A stretch of DNA of 64,000 bases from Armatimonadota bacterium (lineage in GTDB: Bacteria > Sysuimicrobiota > Sysuimicrobiia > Sysuimicrobiales > Humicultoraceae), in assembly GCA_031081715.1 (NCBI GenBank), contig JAVHMA010000010.1:1-64000 (forward strand), read 5' to 3'. Of the stretch, positions 25,585 through 33,557 are shown piece by piece. Every line of letters begins with the position of its first letter. Within the stretch, counting starts at the first letter, position 1. Both the position numbers and the translations under genes were made by a program. The notes under the pieces were generated by a model. That model was not told the origin of the DNA, made no database searches, and saw nothing but the letters and a program-made list of their open reading frames with translations.

Positions 25585-26712
25585 TCAGGCCACCTCCTCC
25601 TGCTGCATCAGGACGCGGCTGCCGGCGACAAACACAAGGAGCGCGAGGCCGACGGTCCCGGCGGTCACCGCCCACTCCATTGCGCTCGGGAAATAGTCGA
25701 ACGCCAGGTGGGGACCGGAAAACGCGGTGGTCAGAGCCTCGAGCTCGGGTACCGCGAGCGCCGGGAAGACAATGTTGGCCCGGGCCACCGCGAGTCCCAC
25801 AAGGACGAGCACGCCCATCCAGCCAGCCCACACCGGGTGGCGGGCAAGCCGTCGCTGCACCAGCACGGCGACCGGGACAAACGTGCCAACCAGGAGTTGC
25901 CCGATCCAGAACGTCCACCAGTAGGGACCGTAGAGCACGGCGTGCACCGCCGCGACGTTCTGCGGCACGTTGCCGTAGAGGCTCTGCGAGAAGTCGGCCC
26001 AGAGGAAGTAGAGCTTAACGGCGGCCAGCACGATGGTCGCGACCGCCAGCGCCCAGAGCTGGTCACCCCGCTGCGGGGCGTCGCGGGGGCCGAACAGCCC
26101 GATCGCCACCATAACGGCGGCCACGCCGGTGGCCAGTGAGAACACCGGGAACTGCACGGGAAACAGCCCTACATGCCAGAACTGCCGGCTGGCCTGCACG
26201 CCCAGCAGCGCGCCGACCGCGCCGCTGACGAACAGCGAAAGCGGCAGGCCAGCGATCATGGCGGCGCGCAGCGCCGGGCTGCCCGGGCGGCGCACAGCGA
26301 GGGCGAGCGCAACGACCAGCAGTGCGCCGAAGACCGTATAGCCCCAGACCATCTGCGCCATGACCGACCCGGGGTTCCCCTGAAGATAGACCTTCCAGAT
26401 CCGGTCCATGTGGCCCAGGTCCAGCCAGACCTGCGCCAAGGCCGCGCCCAGGCTGACCACGGCTACCCACAGCGCGATGCGCCCCGTCCCCCGGAACGTC
26501 TTGACTTCGAACAACAGGTCCAGGGTGGCGACCATGAACGCACCGGCCGCCAGCCCCGCGAAGAACAGGTACATCGCCACCCACAAGCCCCAGACGACGT
26601 ACGAGCCGTAGGCCGCGTTGTGGTGCCCCTGCGTGATCCGGTCGAAGAGGCCCCACGCCCCGACCAGCACGGCCGCGGCGCCGAGGCCGGTGAGCGTTCG
26701 CCCAAGCGTCAT
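25585..26712 (-). CDS. NrfD/TtrC-like membrane quinol-oxidising subunit
   Basis: A 375-residue integral membrane protein with about nine or ten helices of the NrfD/PsrC/TtrC family ('SYVVWGLWVAMYLFFAGLAA', 'LARHPVWAGWMG', 'ANIVFPALAVPELEAL'). It carries no haem and passes quinol electrons to the Fe-S subunit. It lies between the Fe-S subunit (12 nt) and the catalytic subunit (1 nt), as in ttrBCA. Confidence 0.88.
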   Translation of the reverse strand: MTLGRTLTGLGAAAVLVGAWGLFDRITQGHHNAAYGSYVVWGLWVAMYLFFAGLAAGAFMVATLDLLFEVKTFRGTGRIALWVAVVSLGAALAQVWLDLGHMDRIWKVYLQGNPGSVMAQMVWGYTVFGALLVVALALAVRRPGSPALRAAMIAGLPLSLFVSGAVGALLGVQASRQFWHVGLFPVQFPVFSLATGVAAVMVAIGLFGPRDAPQRGDQLWALAVATIVLAAVKLYFLWADFSQSLYGNVPQNVAAVHAVLYGPYWWTFWIGQLLVGTFVPVAVLVQRRLARHPVWAGWMGVLVLVGLAVARANIVFPALAVPELEALTTAFSGPHLAFDYFPSAMEWAVTAGTVGLALLVFVAGSRVLMQQEEVA

Positions 26713-26724
26713 CGGCGGCCCCCT

Positions 26725-27666
26725 CTACAGCAGGTAGTAGACGCGCGGCTTCGTGCCCAGGTCTTCCTTGAGCCGCATCGTGTTCGGTCGGGCGATCACC
26801 TGGGCGATCAGGCTGTCGGGGTCGCTCGCATCGCCGAAGAACGTCGCCCGGCCGACGCAGGTCGTCACGCACGCGGGCAGCAGACCGGCTTCGATCCGGT
26901 GGACGCAGAAGTGGCACTTCCGCACGTTGCCGATCGGCGAGGCGCCTTCCTCGCGCGGGCGGCGCTGCGTGTACTCGCGCGCGGGGGCGCGCTCGTAGCC
27001 CTCGGCGCTGGCGCGGCCCACCAGCGCCGGCGCGCCGGTTGGCGTGGTCTCGGTGTAGGTCCGGCCGAAGTCGAACGTCCGCGCGCCATAAGGGCACGCG
27101 GTGATGCAGTACCGACAGCCGATGCACTGGTCGTAATTCATCGCCACGATGCCATCGGGCCGCCGATAGGTGGCGCCGACCGGACACACGGGCACGCACG
27201 GCGGGTTCTCGCACTGCATGCACGGGCGCGGGAGGAACCGGCGGGAGACGTTGGGGTACGTCCCGATCTCCTCTTCGAGCACTGGCCGGTAGACCACGCC
27301 GGGCGGGAGCTTGTTCTCGGCCACGCAGGCGATCGTGCACGCGTGGCACCCGATGCAGCGTCGGAGGTCGATCGCCATCGCCCACCGTCGCAGGTGCGCG
27401 GGCCTGGCCAGCGCGCGCCGGAGGTCTCCCTGCATCCTCAGCAGCAGGTCGGCCTCCGTCGGCGCCGGGAGGGGCGGGCCTGAAGCAGTAGCCCCCGACG
27501 CGGTGGTCGCCGGGGCCGCGGCGAGCTGCTCGAGGACGTCGAGGGCCAGCAGGGCGGCGGCGGCGCCCCCCAGGGTGTTGAGGAATGCGCGGCGCGAGCG
27601 ACGCGTGCGCCGGGGCACGCTGGCCGGCGGGGCGGGATCGCCGCCCGGGTCGTGGTCCTCGCTCAT
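26725..27666 (-). CDS. TtrB-like four-cluster ferredoxin subunit
   Basis: 313 residues. The Tat signal [11 protein letters not shown] is at about 25-35. Four cysteine groups for [4Fe-4S] clusters follow: '[11 protein letters not shown]', '[17 protein letters not shown]', '[15 protein letters not shown]' and '[16 protein letters not shown]'. It carries electrons from the NrfD-type subunit to the Mo subunit on the outer face of the membrane. ATG 27666 has GGGAGG upstream. A hairpin separates it from the rhodanese gene, so it likely starts this operon. Confidence 0.9.
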   Translation of the reverse strand: MSEDHDPGGDPAPPASVPRRTRRSRRAFLNTLGGAAAALLALDVLEQLAAAPATTASGATASGPPLPAPTEADLLLRMQGDLRRALARPAHLRRWAMAIDLRRCIGCHACTIACVAENKLPPGVVYRPVLEEEIGTYPNVSRRFLPRPCMQCENPPCVPVCPVGATYRRPDGIVAMNYDQCIGCRYCITACPYGARTFDFGRTYTETTPTGAPALVGRASAEGYERAPAREYTQRRPREEGASPIGNVRKCHFCVHRIEAGLLPACVTTCVGRATFFGDASDPDSLIAQVIARPNTMRLKEDLGTKPRVYYLL

Positions 27667-27790
27667 GACGCCTCCCGTGGCCGTGGAGTGGACGAGCGCG
27701 CGTCGAATCACCGCCAGCCTAGCGGATGGCGGGCGGGGAGGAAATCCGGTCCCCGCCCGATGAGTCGGACGGAGACCGCCGCGCGCACAA

Positions 27791-27819
27791 GCGCCCGCGG
27801 GAGGCTTCCCCGCGGGCGC
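27791..27819 (-). terminator. GC-rich hairpin between rhodanese and ttrB-like genes
   Basis: An 11-bp perfect stem (27791-27801 with 27809-27819) with a 7-nt loop lies just downstream of the rhodanese stop (27847) in the direction of transcription. It is followed by only a short TTGTG, so termination strength is uncertain. Confidence 0.5.
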
Positions 27820-27846
27820 CACCGGTCACCGGGCACGGCCCGAGCG

Positions 27847-28284
27847 CTACTTGACGACCGGGTAGTTCTGCGCGTACCACTCGCGCATGCCGAGCAGCAT
27901 CGTCTTGACGTTCGTGTAGCCGCTCATGGTCAGCGCCATCGTCACGTAGGCCGCGCGCAGGCTGGACTGGCAGATGACGATGATCTCCGCGTTCTTGTCC
28001 GCGGGAATCCTGGCCATGTTGTCGGGCAGGGTGCGCACGGGAATCCACACAGCACCCTGGATCATCCCGGCCGCGACCTCGTTCTGCTCCCGGACGTCCA
28101 GCAGGAACGGCGTCTCCCCTGCATCCAGCCTGGTCTTGAGCGCCGCGGGGGCAATCCCCTTGAAGTCGCCGGGCAGGTTCTTGAGGAACTGCAGCGCGGC
28201 ATCCCCGGACGCCGGCGCCTGCGCCACGGCCGACGGCGCAAGGAGCAGCGCCGCCATCAACGCGACAAGCAGCACTCGCTTCAT
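27847..28284 (-). CDS. Secreted rhodanese-like protein
   Basis: 145 residues with a Sec signal peptide (cleavage near 'SAVAQA') and one rhodanese domain. The active-site loop is 'VICQSSLRAA' with a candidate catalytic Cys. 'FLLDVREQNEVAAGMIQGAV' is the typical first motif. A periplasmic sulfur-transfer role fits its place between a multihaem cytochrome gene and a ttr-like reductase. The ATG lies 16 nt after the cytochrome stop. Confidence 0.88.
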   Translation of the reverse strand: MKRVLLVALMAALLLAPSAVAQAPASGDAALQFLKNLPGDFKGIAPAALKTRLDAGETPFLLDVREQNEVAAGMIQGAVWIPVRTLPDNMARIPADKNAEIIVICQSSLRAAYVTMALTMSGYTNVKTMLLGMREWYAQNYPVVK

Positions 28285-28300
28285 CCTGACCCTCTCCCTC

Positions 28301-29398
28301 CTACCGCGTGGTCGGTGAGCGCGGCCGCGGCGGCGCGGTGACCACCCGGCCGTTCGCCTGCGGGCCGCGGGGATCGAGGTCCCCCAGCCGCAGGAACAGG
28401 TTCGGATTGTTGTGGCAGCCATCGCAGGTGCGGCTGCGCGCCGTCACGCGCTGGATCGTATGCGGGGTCGCCGGCTTCCACGTCGGCACCCGGTCGAAGT
28501 TCACCAGCGTCCCCGACAGCCCGGTGAGCCGATCGATCATCTCCGGCGTCGTCGGCACGTGGCGCAGCAACGTGTAGACGTGCGTGATGTTGGGATCGGT
28601 GTTCCGGCCGATCTTGAGCGTGGGCCGTGAGGTCGCGCCCTCGCCGGCGTGGCAGCCGAAGCAGCTCCTCACCGGCCCGCCGTGGCAGACGGCGCAGGCG
28701 AGCTTGGTCCCGTGGATGTTGTGCGCCCGCAGCCGGCTCTGCCCCGGTGCGGCGGTCGGGTGACAGTCCAGGCAGGAGGGCTTCGTCGTGACCGCACGGC
28801 GGTTCGGCGGCGCCGACCCGTCTCCGTGCATCTGCGCCGCGGTGTGGCACGAGGTGCAAGTCATCTTCGCCTTGGCAAAGTGCACATCGGCGGGGAACCC
28901 CTCGTAGGCGCCGGTGAACTCGGCGGCGACCCTGCCCGAGTGGCATCCGCCGCACGTCACCTCGGTTGGCGGCGACTTGACGAACCGGTGGCCGTCGAGA
29001 AACCCGCCCAACACCGTCGGCGGCTGCGGCTTGTAGGGCGGCTTGCTGACGTGGCAATCCCCGCAGGTCGCGTGGCAGCTCTGGCAGGCGCCCTGGAACG
29101 CGTGCCGCGAGGGGGCCCAGCGCACGGTGCCGACAAGCGCCCGCAGGCCCGCCTCCATGCCGCGGGCAGTGAAGTGCAGGCTGCGGGCGAACGTCGCGGT
29201 GATCTCCGCGTGGCAGTCGCCGCAGGCCTTCTGTGGCTGCGCCGACGGCCGGGCCACCAGGCCCTGGTGCGCGGCCCTGAGGTCGAGGGTCTGCGGCTGG
29301 CCCGCGTGACAGGTCGTGCATCCGAGCTGCCCGTGCGTGGAGGTCAAGAACGCCGGGCTCACGAGCTTTCGTTCGTAGGGCGCCCCCGACGGGGGCAA
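28301..29398 (-). CDS. Multihaem cytochrome c, main part downstream of an in-frame TGA
   Basis: 365 codons with ten CxxCH haem motifs (for example CTTCH, CGDCH, CQSCH, CGGCH, CLDCH, CFGCH, CDGCH). The only start nearby is TTG at 29398 with no SD, and the product would have no signal peptide, so it could not be matured. The frame is the same as that of the small upstream gene, separated only by one TGA (29408-29410) and three codons. This is best read as one 441-codon gene of eleven haems interrupted by a stop: a nonsense mutation, recoding or a sequence error. Confidence 0.75.
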   Translation of the reverse strand: MPPSGAPYERKLVSPAFLTSTHGQLGCTTCHAGQPQTLDLRAAHQGLVARPSAQPQKACGDCHAEITATFARSLHFTARGMEAGLRALVGTVRWAPSRHAFQGACQSCHATCGDCHVSKPPYKPQPPTVLGGFLDGHRFVKSPPTEVTCGGCHSGRVAAEFTGAYEGFPADVHFAKAKMTCTSCHTAAQMHGDGSAPPNRRAVTTKPSCLDCHPTAAPGQSRLRAHNIHGTKLACAVCHGGPVRSCFGCHAGEGATSRPTLKIGRNTDPNITHVYTLLRHVPTTPEMIDRLTGLSGTLVNFDRVPTWKPATPHTIQRVTARSRTCDGCHNNPNLFLRLGDLDPRGPQANGRVVTAPPRPRSPTTR

Positions 29399-29407
29399 GG
29401 GGGCCGC

Positions 29408-29626
29408 TCACCCTTCACCTTCCGCGGGCAGTGCCGGCAAGGGCCGCACGAGCGGCTCAAGCATTGATCGCTCGGTGTGACAGGCGATGCACCCGCTGCG
29501 GACGGGCGCACAGGGCGCCGGCGGGGTGGCCAGCCCGAGCGGGAGGACGAGGAACACCACCAGGGCCATCAGCCCGGCGAGCGTGGCCCCCCGCGTCCAG
29601 CGCGGCAACGTCGCCTGCCCGCTCAT
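29408..29626 (-). CDS. N-terminal part of the interrupted multihaem cytochrome c
   Basis: 72 residues: an N-terminal membrane anchor or signal (about 14-34, 'GLMALVVFLVLPLGLA'), then one haem motif CIACH and 'LPALPAEGEG' before the TGA. Frame analysis shows it continues directly into the ten-haem frame to the left. It supplies the export signal that part lacks. ATG 29626 is the start of the presumed full-length gene. Confidence 0.7.
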   Translation of the reverse strand: MSGQATLPRWTRGATLAGLMALVVFLVLPLGLATPPAPCAPVRSGCIACHTERSMLEPLVRPLPALPAEGEG

Positions 29627-29737
29627 CTATCGCCATCGTCGCGCGCGGCGGCGCGCCGGGGAATCGGGCTGTGACCCGATATGCCGATCGGTGCGCGCGG
29701 GCCTCCGCTCGGAGGCGGCGACCGCGACGTCCGGCCT

Positions 29738-31864
29738 CTAGCCTGCCGGGCGTGCCACCCGCACCCGCGCGTCCGCCACCGCCGCGCCCCCGCCGGCTGC
29801 GTAGACGAAGAGCGGGTTGATGTCCAGCTCAGCTACCTCGGGACACTCGACCGCGAGCTGCGAAAGTCGGAGCAGGCAGGTCTCGATCGCCGCGACGTCG
29901 GAGGGCGGTTCGCCGCGCACGCCGCGAAGGATGGCGGAGGTCCGCGTCTCCTCCACCATGCGCCGTGCGCTGTAGGCACGGATCGGGGCGAGCCGGAACG
30001 CGACGTCCCGCAGCACCTCGACGTAGATGCCGCCCAGGCCGAAGAGCAGCACCGGCCCGAACTGCGGGTCGCGCGACAGCCCCAGGATGACCTCGCGGCC
30101 CCGCCCGGCCATCGCCTGCACCAGCACGCCGTGGATCGCCGCACCGGGCACCCGTGCCGCGACCGCCCGGACGATCTCCTCGTAGGCCCGCGACACCTCG
30201 GCGGCGCTCGCGAGGTTCAAACGGACCCCGTCCACGTCCACCTTGTGGATCACCTCGGGCGAGAGGACCTTGAGCGCGACCGGGAACCCGATCGCCGACG
30301 CGCGCGCCTCGGCCGCGCGCGCGTCGGTCGCCGCGGCCCACGGCAGCAGCGGGAACCGGTACGCTTCCAGGAGTTCGAACGCCGCGGTCTCGCTCAGGAA
30401 CCCCTCGGGGGCGGCGGTCAGGATCGCCCGGGCGCGCGCGCGGTCCACATCGTCGAAGGTCACGACCTCGGTGCGGGGCCGCGCGATCCACGACGTGTAG
30501 CGCGCCATAGCCGCCAGCGTACGGGCGATCGCCTCGGGAAAGGCGTAGTGCGGCAGCCCGGCTTCCTCCAGCCGGTCCACGCCGGCGTCCACCGGGAGCG
30601 CCCCGACGAACGACGCGAGGACCGGCTTGCCCGAGGCCGCGGCGCGTTGCACCACCGCCGCGGCCGTGGCCTCGACGTCGATCGTGGCCTGCCGGGTGAG
30701 GAGCACGATCCCCGCGTCCACGGCGTCGTCCGCGAGCACCGCGGCGAGCGCCGCGTCGTACCGGCGGTCGTCGGCGTCGCCGATGATGTCCACCGGGTTG
30801 CGCACCGAGGCTTCGGCCGGGAGCGCGCGCCGCAGCTCGGCGACCGTGGCATCGGACAGCGACGCCAGCTCCAACCCCTGCCGCACGCAAGCATCGGTGG
30901 CCAGGATGCCCGGCCCGCCCGCGTTGGTGACGATGCCGACGCGGCGGCCGCGCGGCAGCGGCTGGCTCGCGAAGGCGGCCGCGCAGTCGAACAGCTCCTC
31001 GATGCTCTCCACGCGCAGCACCCCGGCCTGGGCGAAGACCGCGCCGTAGACCTCGTCGCTGCCGGCGAGCGAGCCGGTGTGGCTGGAAACCGCGCGCGCG
31101 CCCGCCGCGGTGCGCCCGGCCTTGAGCACCATGATCGGCTTGGGCGGATGCCCGTCGCCGATCTCGCGCGCCACCTCGATGAAGCGGCGGCCGTCTGAGA
31201 GCTCCTCGACGTAGAGCAGGATGACGCGCGTGTCCGGGTCGTCCGCCAGCGCGCCGAGCAGCTCGACCTCGGTCAGGTCGGCCTTGTTGCCCAGATTGAA
31301 CACCTGCGAGAAGCCGATGCGCCGCGTCCAGGCGTAATCGAGCGCGGCCGCGGTGAGCGCGCCCGACTGCGAGACGAACGCGATCTGCCCGCGGTGCGGG
31401 AGCCGCGCGGCGAAGGTAGCGTTGAGGCGCACGTCCGGCGCGGTGTTGATCACGCCCAGGCAGTTGGGCCCGACGAGCGCGAAGCCCCAGCGCGCGACCC
31501 GCGCGCACACCTCCGCCTCCCGCCGCCGTCCCTCCTCCCCTATCTCGCGGAAGCCGCCGGAGATCACCACGACGCCGCGCACCCCGCGCTGCCCGCACTC
31601 GTCGAGCACCGCGGGGACCGTGCGCGCGGGCGTGATGACGACGGCCAGGTCGACGGGGTCGGGCACCTCGAGTACGGAGGGATAGGCGCGGACCCCGTTG
31701 ATCGACCGCGCTTGCGGGTTGACCGGATGGACCGTGCCGGCGAACCCGCCGGCCAGGATGTTGCGGAAGATCGCGTGCCCCACCTTGCCAGGGTCGCGCG
31801 AGGCGCCAACCACGGCGATAGTCTGCGGGCGGACGAGCGCGGAGAGGTCGCGGCCGGCGGGCAT
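29738..31864 (-). CDS. ADP-forming acetate/acyl-CoA synthetase, single-chain
   Basis: A 708-residue fusion of alpha and beta parts. A CoA-binding Rossmann domain ('IAVVGASRDPGKVGHAIFRN') is followed by succinyl-CoA-ligase-like domains with the phospho-His loop 'SSHTGSLAG', and then an ATP-grasp domain (about 490-700, 'GFPVALKVLSPEVIHKVDVD', 'ELDINPLFVY'). It interconverts acyl-CoA + ADP + Pi with acid + CoA + ATP. Related protein lysine acetyltransferases carry an extra GNAT domain, which is absent here. It lies upstream of no close partner; folD starts a separate run about 100 nt to the right. Confidence 0.88.
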   Translation of the reverse strand: MPAGRDLSALVRPQTIAVVGASRDPGKVGHAIFRNILAGGFAGTVHPVNPQARSINGVRAYPSVLEVPDPVDLAVVITPARTVPAVLDECGQRGVRGVVVISGGFREIGEEGRRREAEVCARVARWGFALVGPNCLGVINTAPDVRLNATFAARLPHRGQIAFVSQSGALTAAALDYAWTRRIGFSQVFNLGNKADLTEVELLGALADDPDTRVILLYVEELSDGRRFIEVAREIGDGHPPKPIMVLKAGRTAAGARAVSSHTGSLAGSDEVYGAVFAQAGVLRVESIEELFDCAAAFASQPLPRGRRVGIVTNAGGPGILATDACVRQGLELASLSDATVAELRRALPAEASVRNPVDIIGDADDRRYDAALAAVLADDAVDAGIVLLTRQATIDVEATAAAVVQRAAASGKPVLASFVGALPVDAGVDRLEEAGLPHYAFPEAIARTLAAMARYTSWIARPRTEVVTFDDVDRARARAILTAAPEGFLSETAAFELLEAYRFPLLPWAAATDARAAEARASAIGFPVALKVLSPEVIHKVDVDGVRLNLASAAEVSRAYEEIVRAVAARVPGAAIHGVLVQAMAGRGREVILGLSRDPQFGPVLLFGLGGIYVEVLRDVAFRLAPIRAYSARRMVEETRTSAILRGVRGEPPSDVAAIETCLLRLSQLAVECPEVAELDINPLFVYAAGGGAAVADARVRVARPAG

Positions 31865-31961
31865 CGCCCGGTACAGTTCGTGGGTCGGGGCAGATGGCCC
31901 TACAGGCTGGCGCCCTCGTCGGGGGGAGCCAGTCGGGGCCGCCAGGTCTGGCAGGAGCGGT

Positions 31962-32885
31962 TCAGGCCGCCGCGCATGCGCGGACGACGTTGCGGGCGAG
32001 CAGGACGGTCGTGAGCGCGCCCACCCCGCCCGGCACCGGGGTGATCGCCCCGGCGACGCGACGCACGTCGTCGAACGCGACGTCGCCGACCGTGCGTCGC
32101 CGCGGCCGGCCCCGGTCGTCGAGCGCAGGCCGGCCCTCGGCGTCGGTGACCGGCACGCTGTTGATCCCGACGTCGATCACGATCGCGCCGGGCTTTACCA
32201 TCTCCGCGGTCACGAACTCGGGCCGTCCCATGGCCACGATGAGCACGTCGGCGCGGCGCGTGTGCGCGGCGAGGTGCCCGGCGCGCCACGTGTAGGAGTG
32301 GACGGTCGTGGGCGTGGCGTTGCGCTGGAGCGCGAGCAGGTAGGCCGGCTTCCCGACGATGTTGCTGCGACCGATGATGACGACCTCGCGGCCCTGCAGC
32401 CAGGCGCGAGGGTCCTGCCCGCCCGCGGCCAGGTGTCGCTCGAGTAGCTCGAAGCAGGCGGCGGGCGTGGCCGGCGGGAGCACCGGCCGGCCGAGCATGA
32501 GGCGGCCGACGTTGGCCGGATGCAGGCAGTCCACGTCCTTCGCAGGGGCGATCGCCTCCAGAACATCGGCCTCCGGGAGCGCCGGCGGCATCGGCCGCAG
32601 CGGCAGCACGCCGTGGATCGCGGGGTCCTCCGCCAGCGCCCGCATCGCGGCCATCACCTCGGCCGCGGACGCGGCCGCGGGCAGCGTGACGTCCCGGTAG
32701 GCCAGCCCCAGCTCTGAGGCGGTGCGCTCGATCTGCCGGCGGTAGACGCGCGCGCCGTAGTCCTCGCCCACCAGCACGGTCGCCAGGCCCGGCCGCACGC
32801 CCGCCCCTGCCAGGGCCGCCGCCTCGGCTGCGATCTCGGCCGCCAGCTCCCGCGCCAGCGCGGCACCGTCGATGATCGCGGCCAC
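31962..32885 (-). CDS. folD: FolD-type methylenetetrahydrofolate dehydrogenase, cyclohydrolase residues lost
   Basis: 307 residues with the NADP-binding core 'VVIIGRSNIVGKPAYLLAL' and C-terminal 'TPVPGGVGALTTVLLARN'. In FolD the cyclohydrolase step uses Lys of YxxxK and Gln of the 'GxLVQLPLP' loop. Here these read Y48-RRQ-I52 and 'GVLPLRPMP', so both are gone, while KDVD is kept. It is therefore probably dehydrogenase only. GTG 32885 lies 4 nt after fchA, whose product is a separate cyclohydrolase, which explains the loss. Confidence 0.88.
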   Translation of the reverse strand: MAAIIDGAALARELAAEIAAEAAALAGAGVRPGLATVLVGEDYGARVYRRQIERTASELGLAYRDVTLPAAASAAEVMAAMRALAEDPAIHGVLPLRPMPPALPEADVLEAIAPAKDVDCLHPANVGRLMLGRPVLPPATPAACFELLERHLAAGGQDPRAWLQGREVVIIGRSNIVGKPAYLLALQRNATPTTVHSYTWRAGHLAAHTRRADVLIVAMGRPEFVTAEMVKPGAIVIDVGINSVPVTDAEGRPALDDRGRPRRRTVGDVAFDDVRRVAGAITPVPGGVGALTTVLLARNVVRACAAA

Positions 32886-32889
32886 CGGG

Positions 32890-33516
32890 CTATCCCATCC
32901 GCCGGTCGGCGATGCCCAGGACCTCGTCGCGGAGGTCGCGGATCGCGTCGAGGTCCGCCTGCACCGCGGCCTGCGTCTGCTGGCCGAACGCCGCATCCGC
33001 GATCGCCTTCAGGTTGACGCGCACGTTCCACGCCGCGCTCTGCGCCGCGCCGTCGACCAGGATGGCGGCCACCGCGGCGTCGGAGACCGCCTGCGCGTTG
33101 CCGCTCTCCGCGACCACCTTGCTCCACGCGGCGACCTCACGGCACAGCCGGATCACGCGGGCGGGCGGCTCGGTCGCGGTGCGCAGGGCCGCCTGGACCG
33201 CCTGGCGTCGCACCGCCTGCTCGGCCTCGGTGCCCCGGGGCAGGCCGTAGGCCCGCATCACGGCGCGGAAGGCGTCGCTGTCGCGGTCGATCTCGGCCAG
33301 CAGCTCGGCGCGCAGCGCATCCGCGCGCGCGCGCGCGGTCTCCATGTCGGCCTGCACGCTGGCGTAGCGGGGCTTGCCGACGGTGAGGTTCGCGACCATG
33401 CTGACCAGCGCGGCACCCGCGGCGCCGGCGAGCGCGGCCGCGGCGCCGCCGCCCGGCTCCGGGGCCGCCGACGCCAGTTTCTCGAGGAACTCCGCCACGG
33501 TGTGCTCGGGGTACAT
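32890..33516 (-). CDS. fchA: Methenyltetrahydrofolate cyclohydrolase FchA
   Basis: A 208-residue all-helical member of the formiminotransferase-cyclodeaminase family: 'APEPGGGAAAALAGAAGAAL', 'MVANLTVGKPRY' and 'SGNAQAVSDAAVAAILV'. It converts 5,10-methenyl-THF to 10-formyl-THF. ATG at 33516 has GGGGAGG upstream. It sits between fhs (41 nt) and folD (4 nt), giving the full route formate to methylene-THF. Confidence 0.88.
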   Translation of the reverse strand: MYPEHTVAEFLEKLASAAPEPGGGAAAALAGAAGAALVSMVANLTVGKPRYASVQADMETARARADALRAELLAEIDRDSDAFRAVMRAYGLPRGTEAEQAVRRQAVQAALRTATEPPARVIRLCREVAAWSKVVAESGNAQAVSDAAVAAILVDGAAQSAAWNVRVNLKAIADAAFGQQTQAAVQADLDAIRDLRDEVLGIADRRMG

Positions 33517-33557
33517 GCGTGCCTCCCCAGGGGGTGCGTTGCCAACGGTAGGTTTGC

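Noticed and set aside
29396-29410. Selenocysteine insertion at the cytochrome TGA
   Set aside because: A hairpin lies downstream, but its 3-nt GTC loop lacks clear SECIS features and no sel gene is in the window; kept only as one option in the findings.
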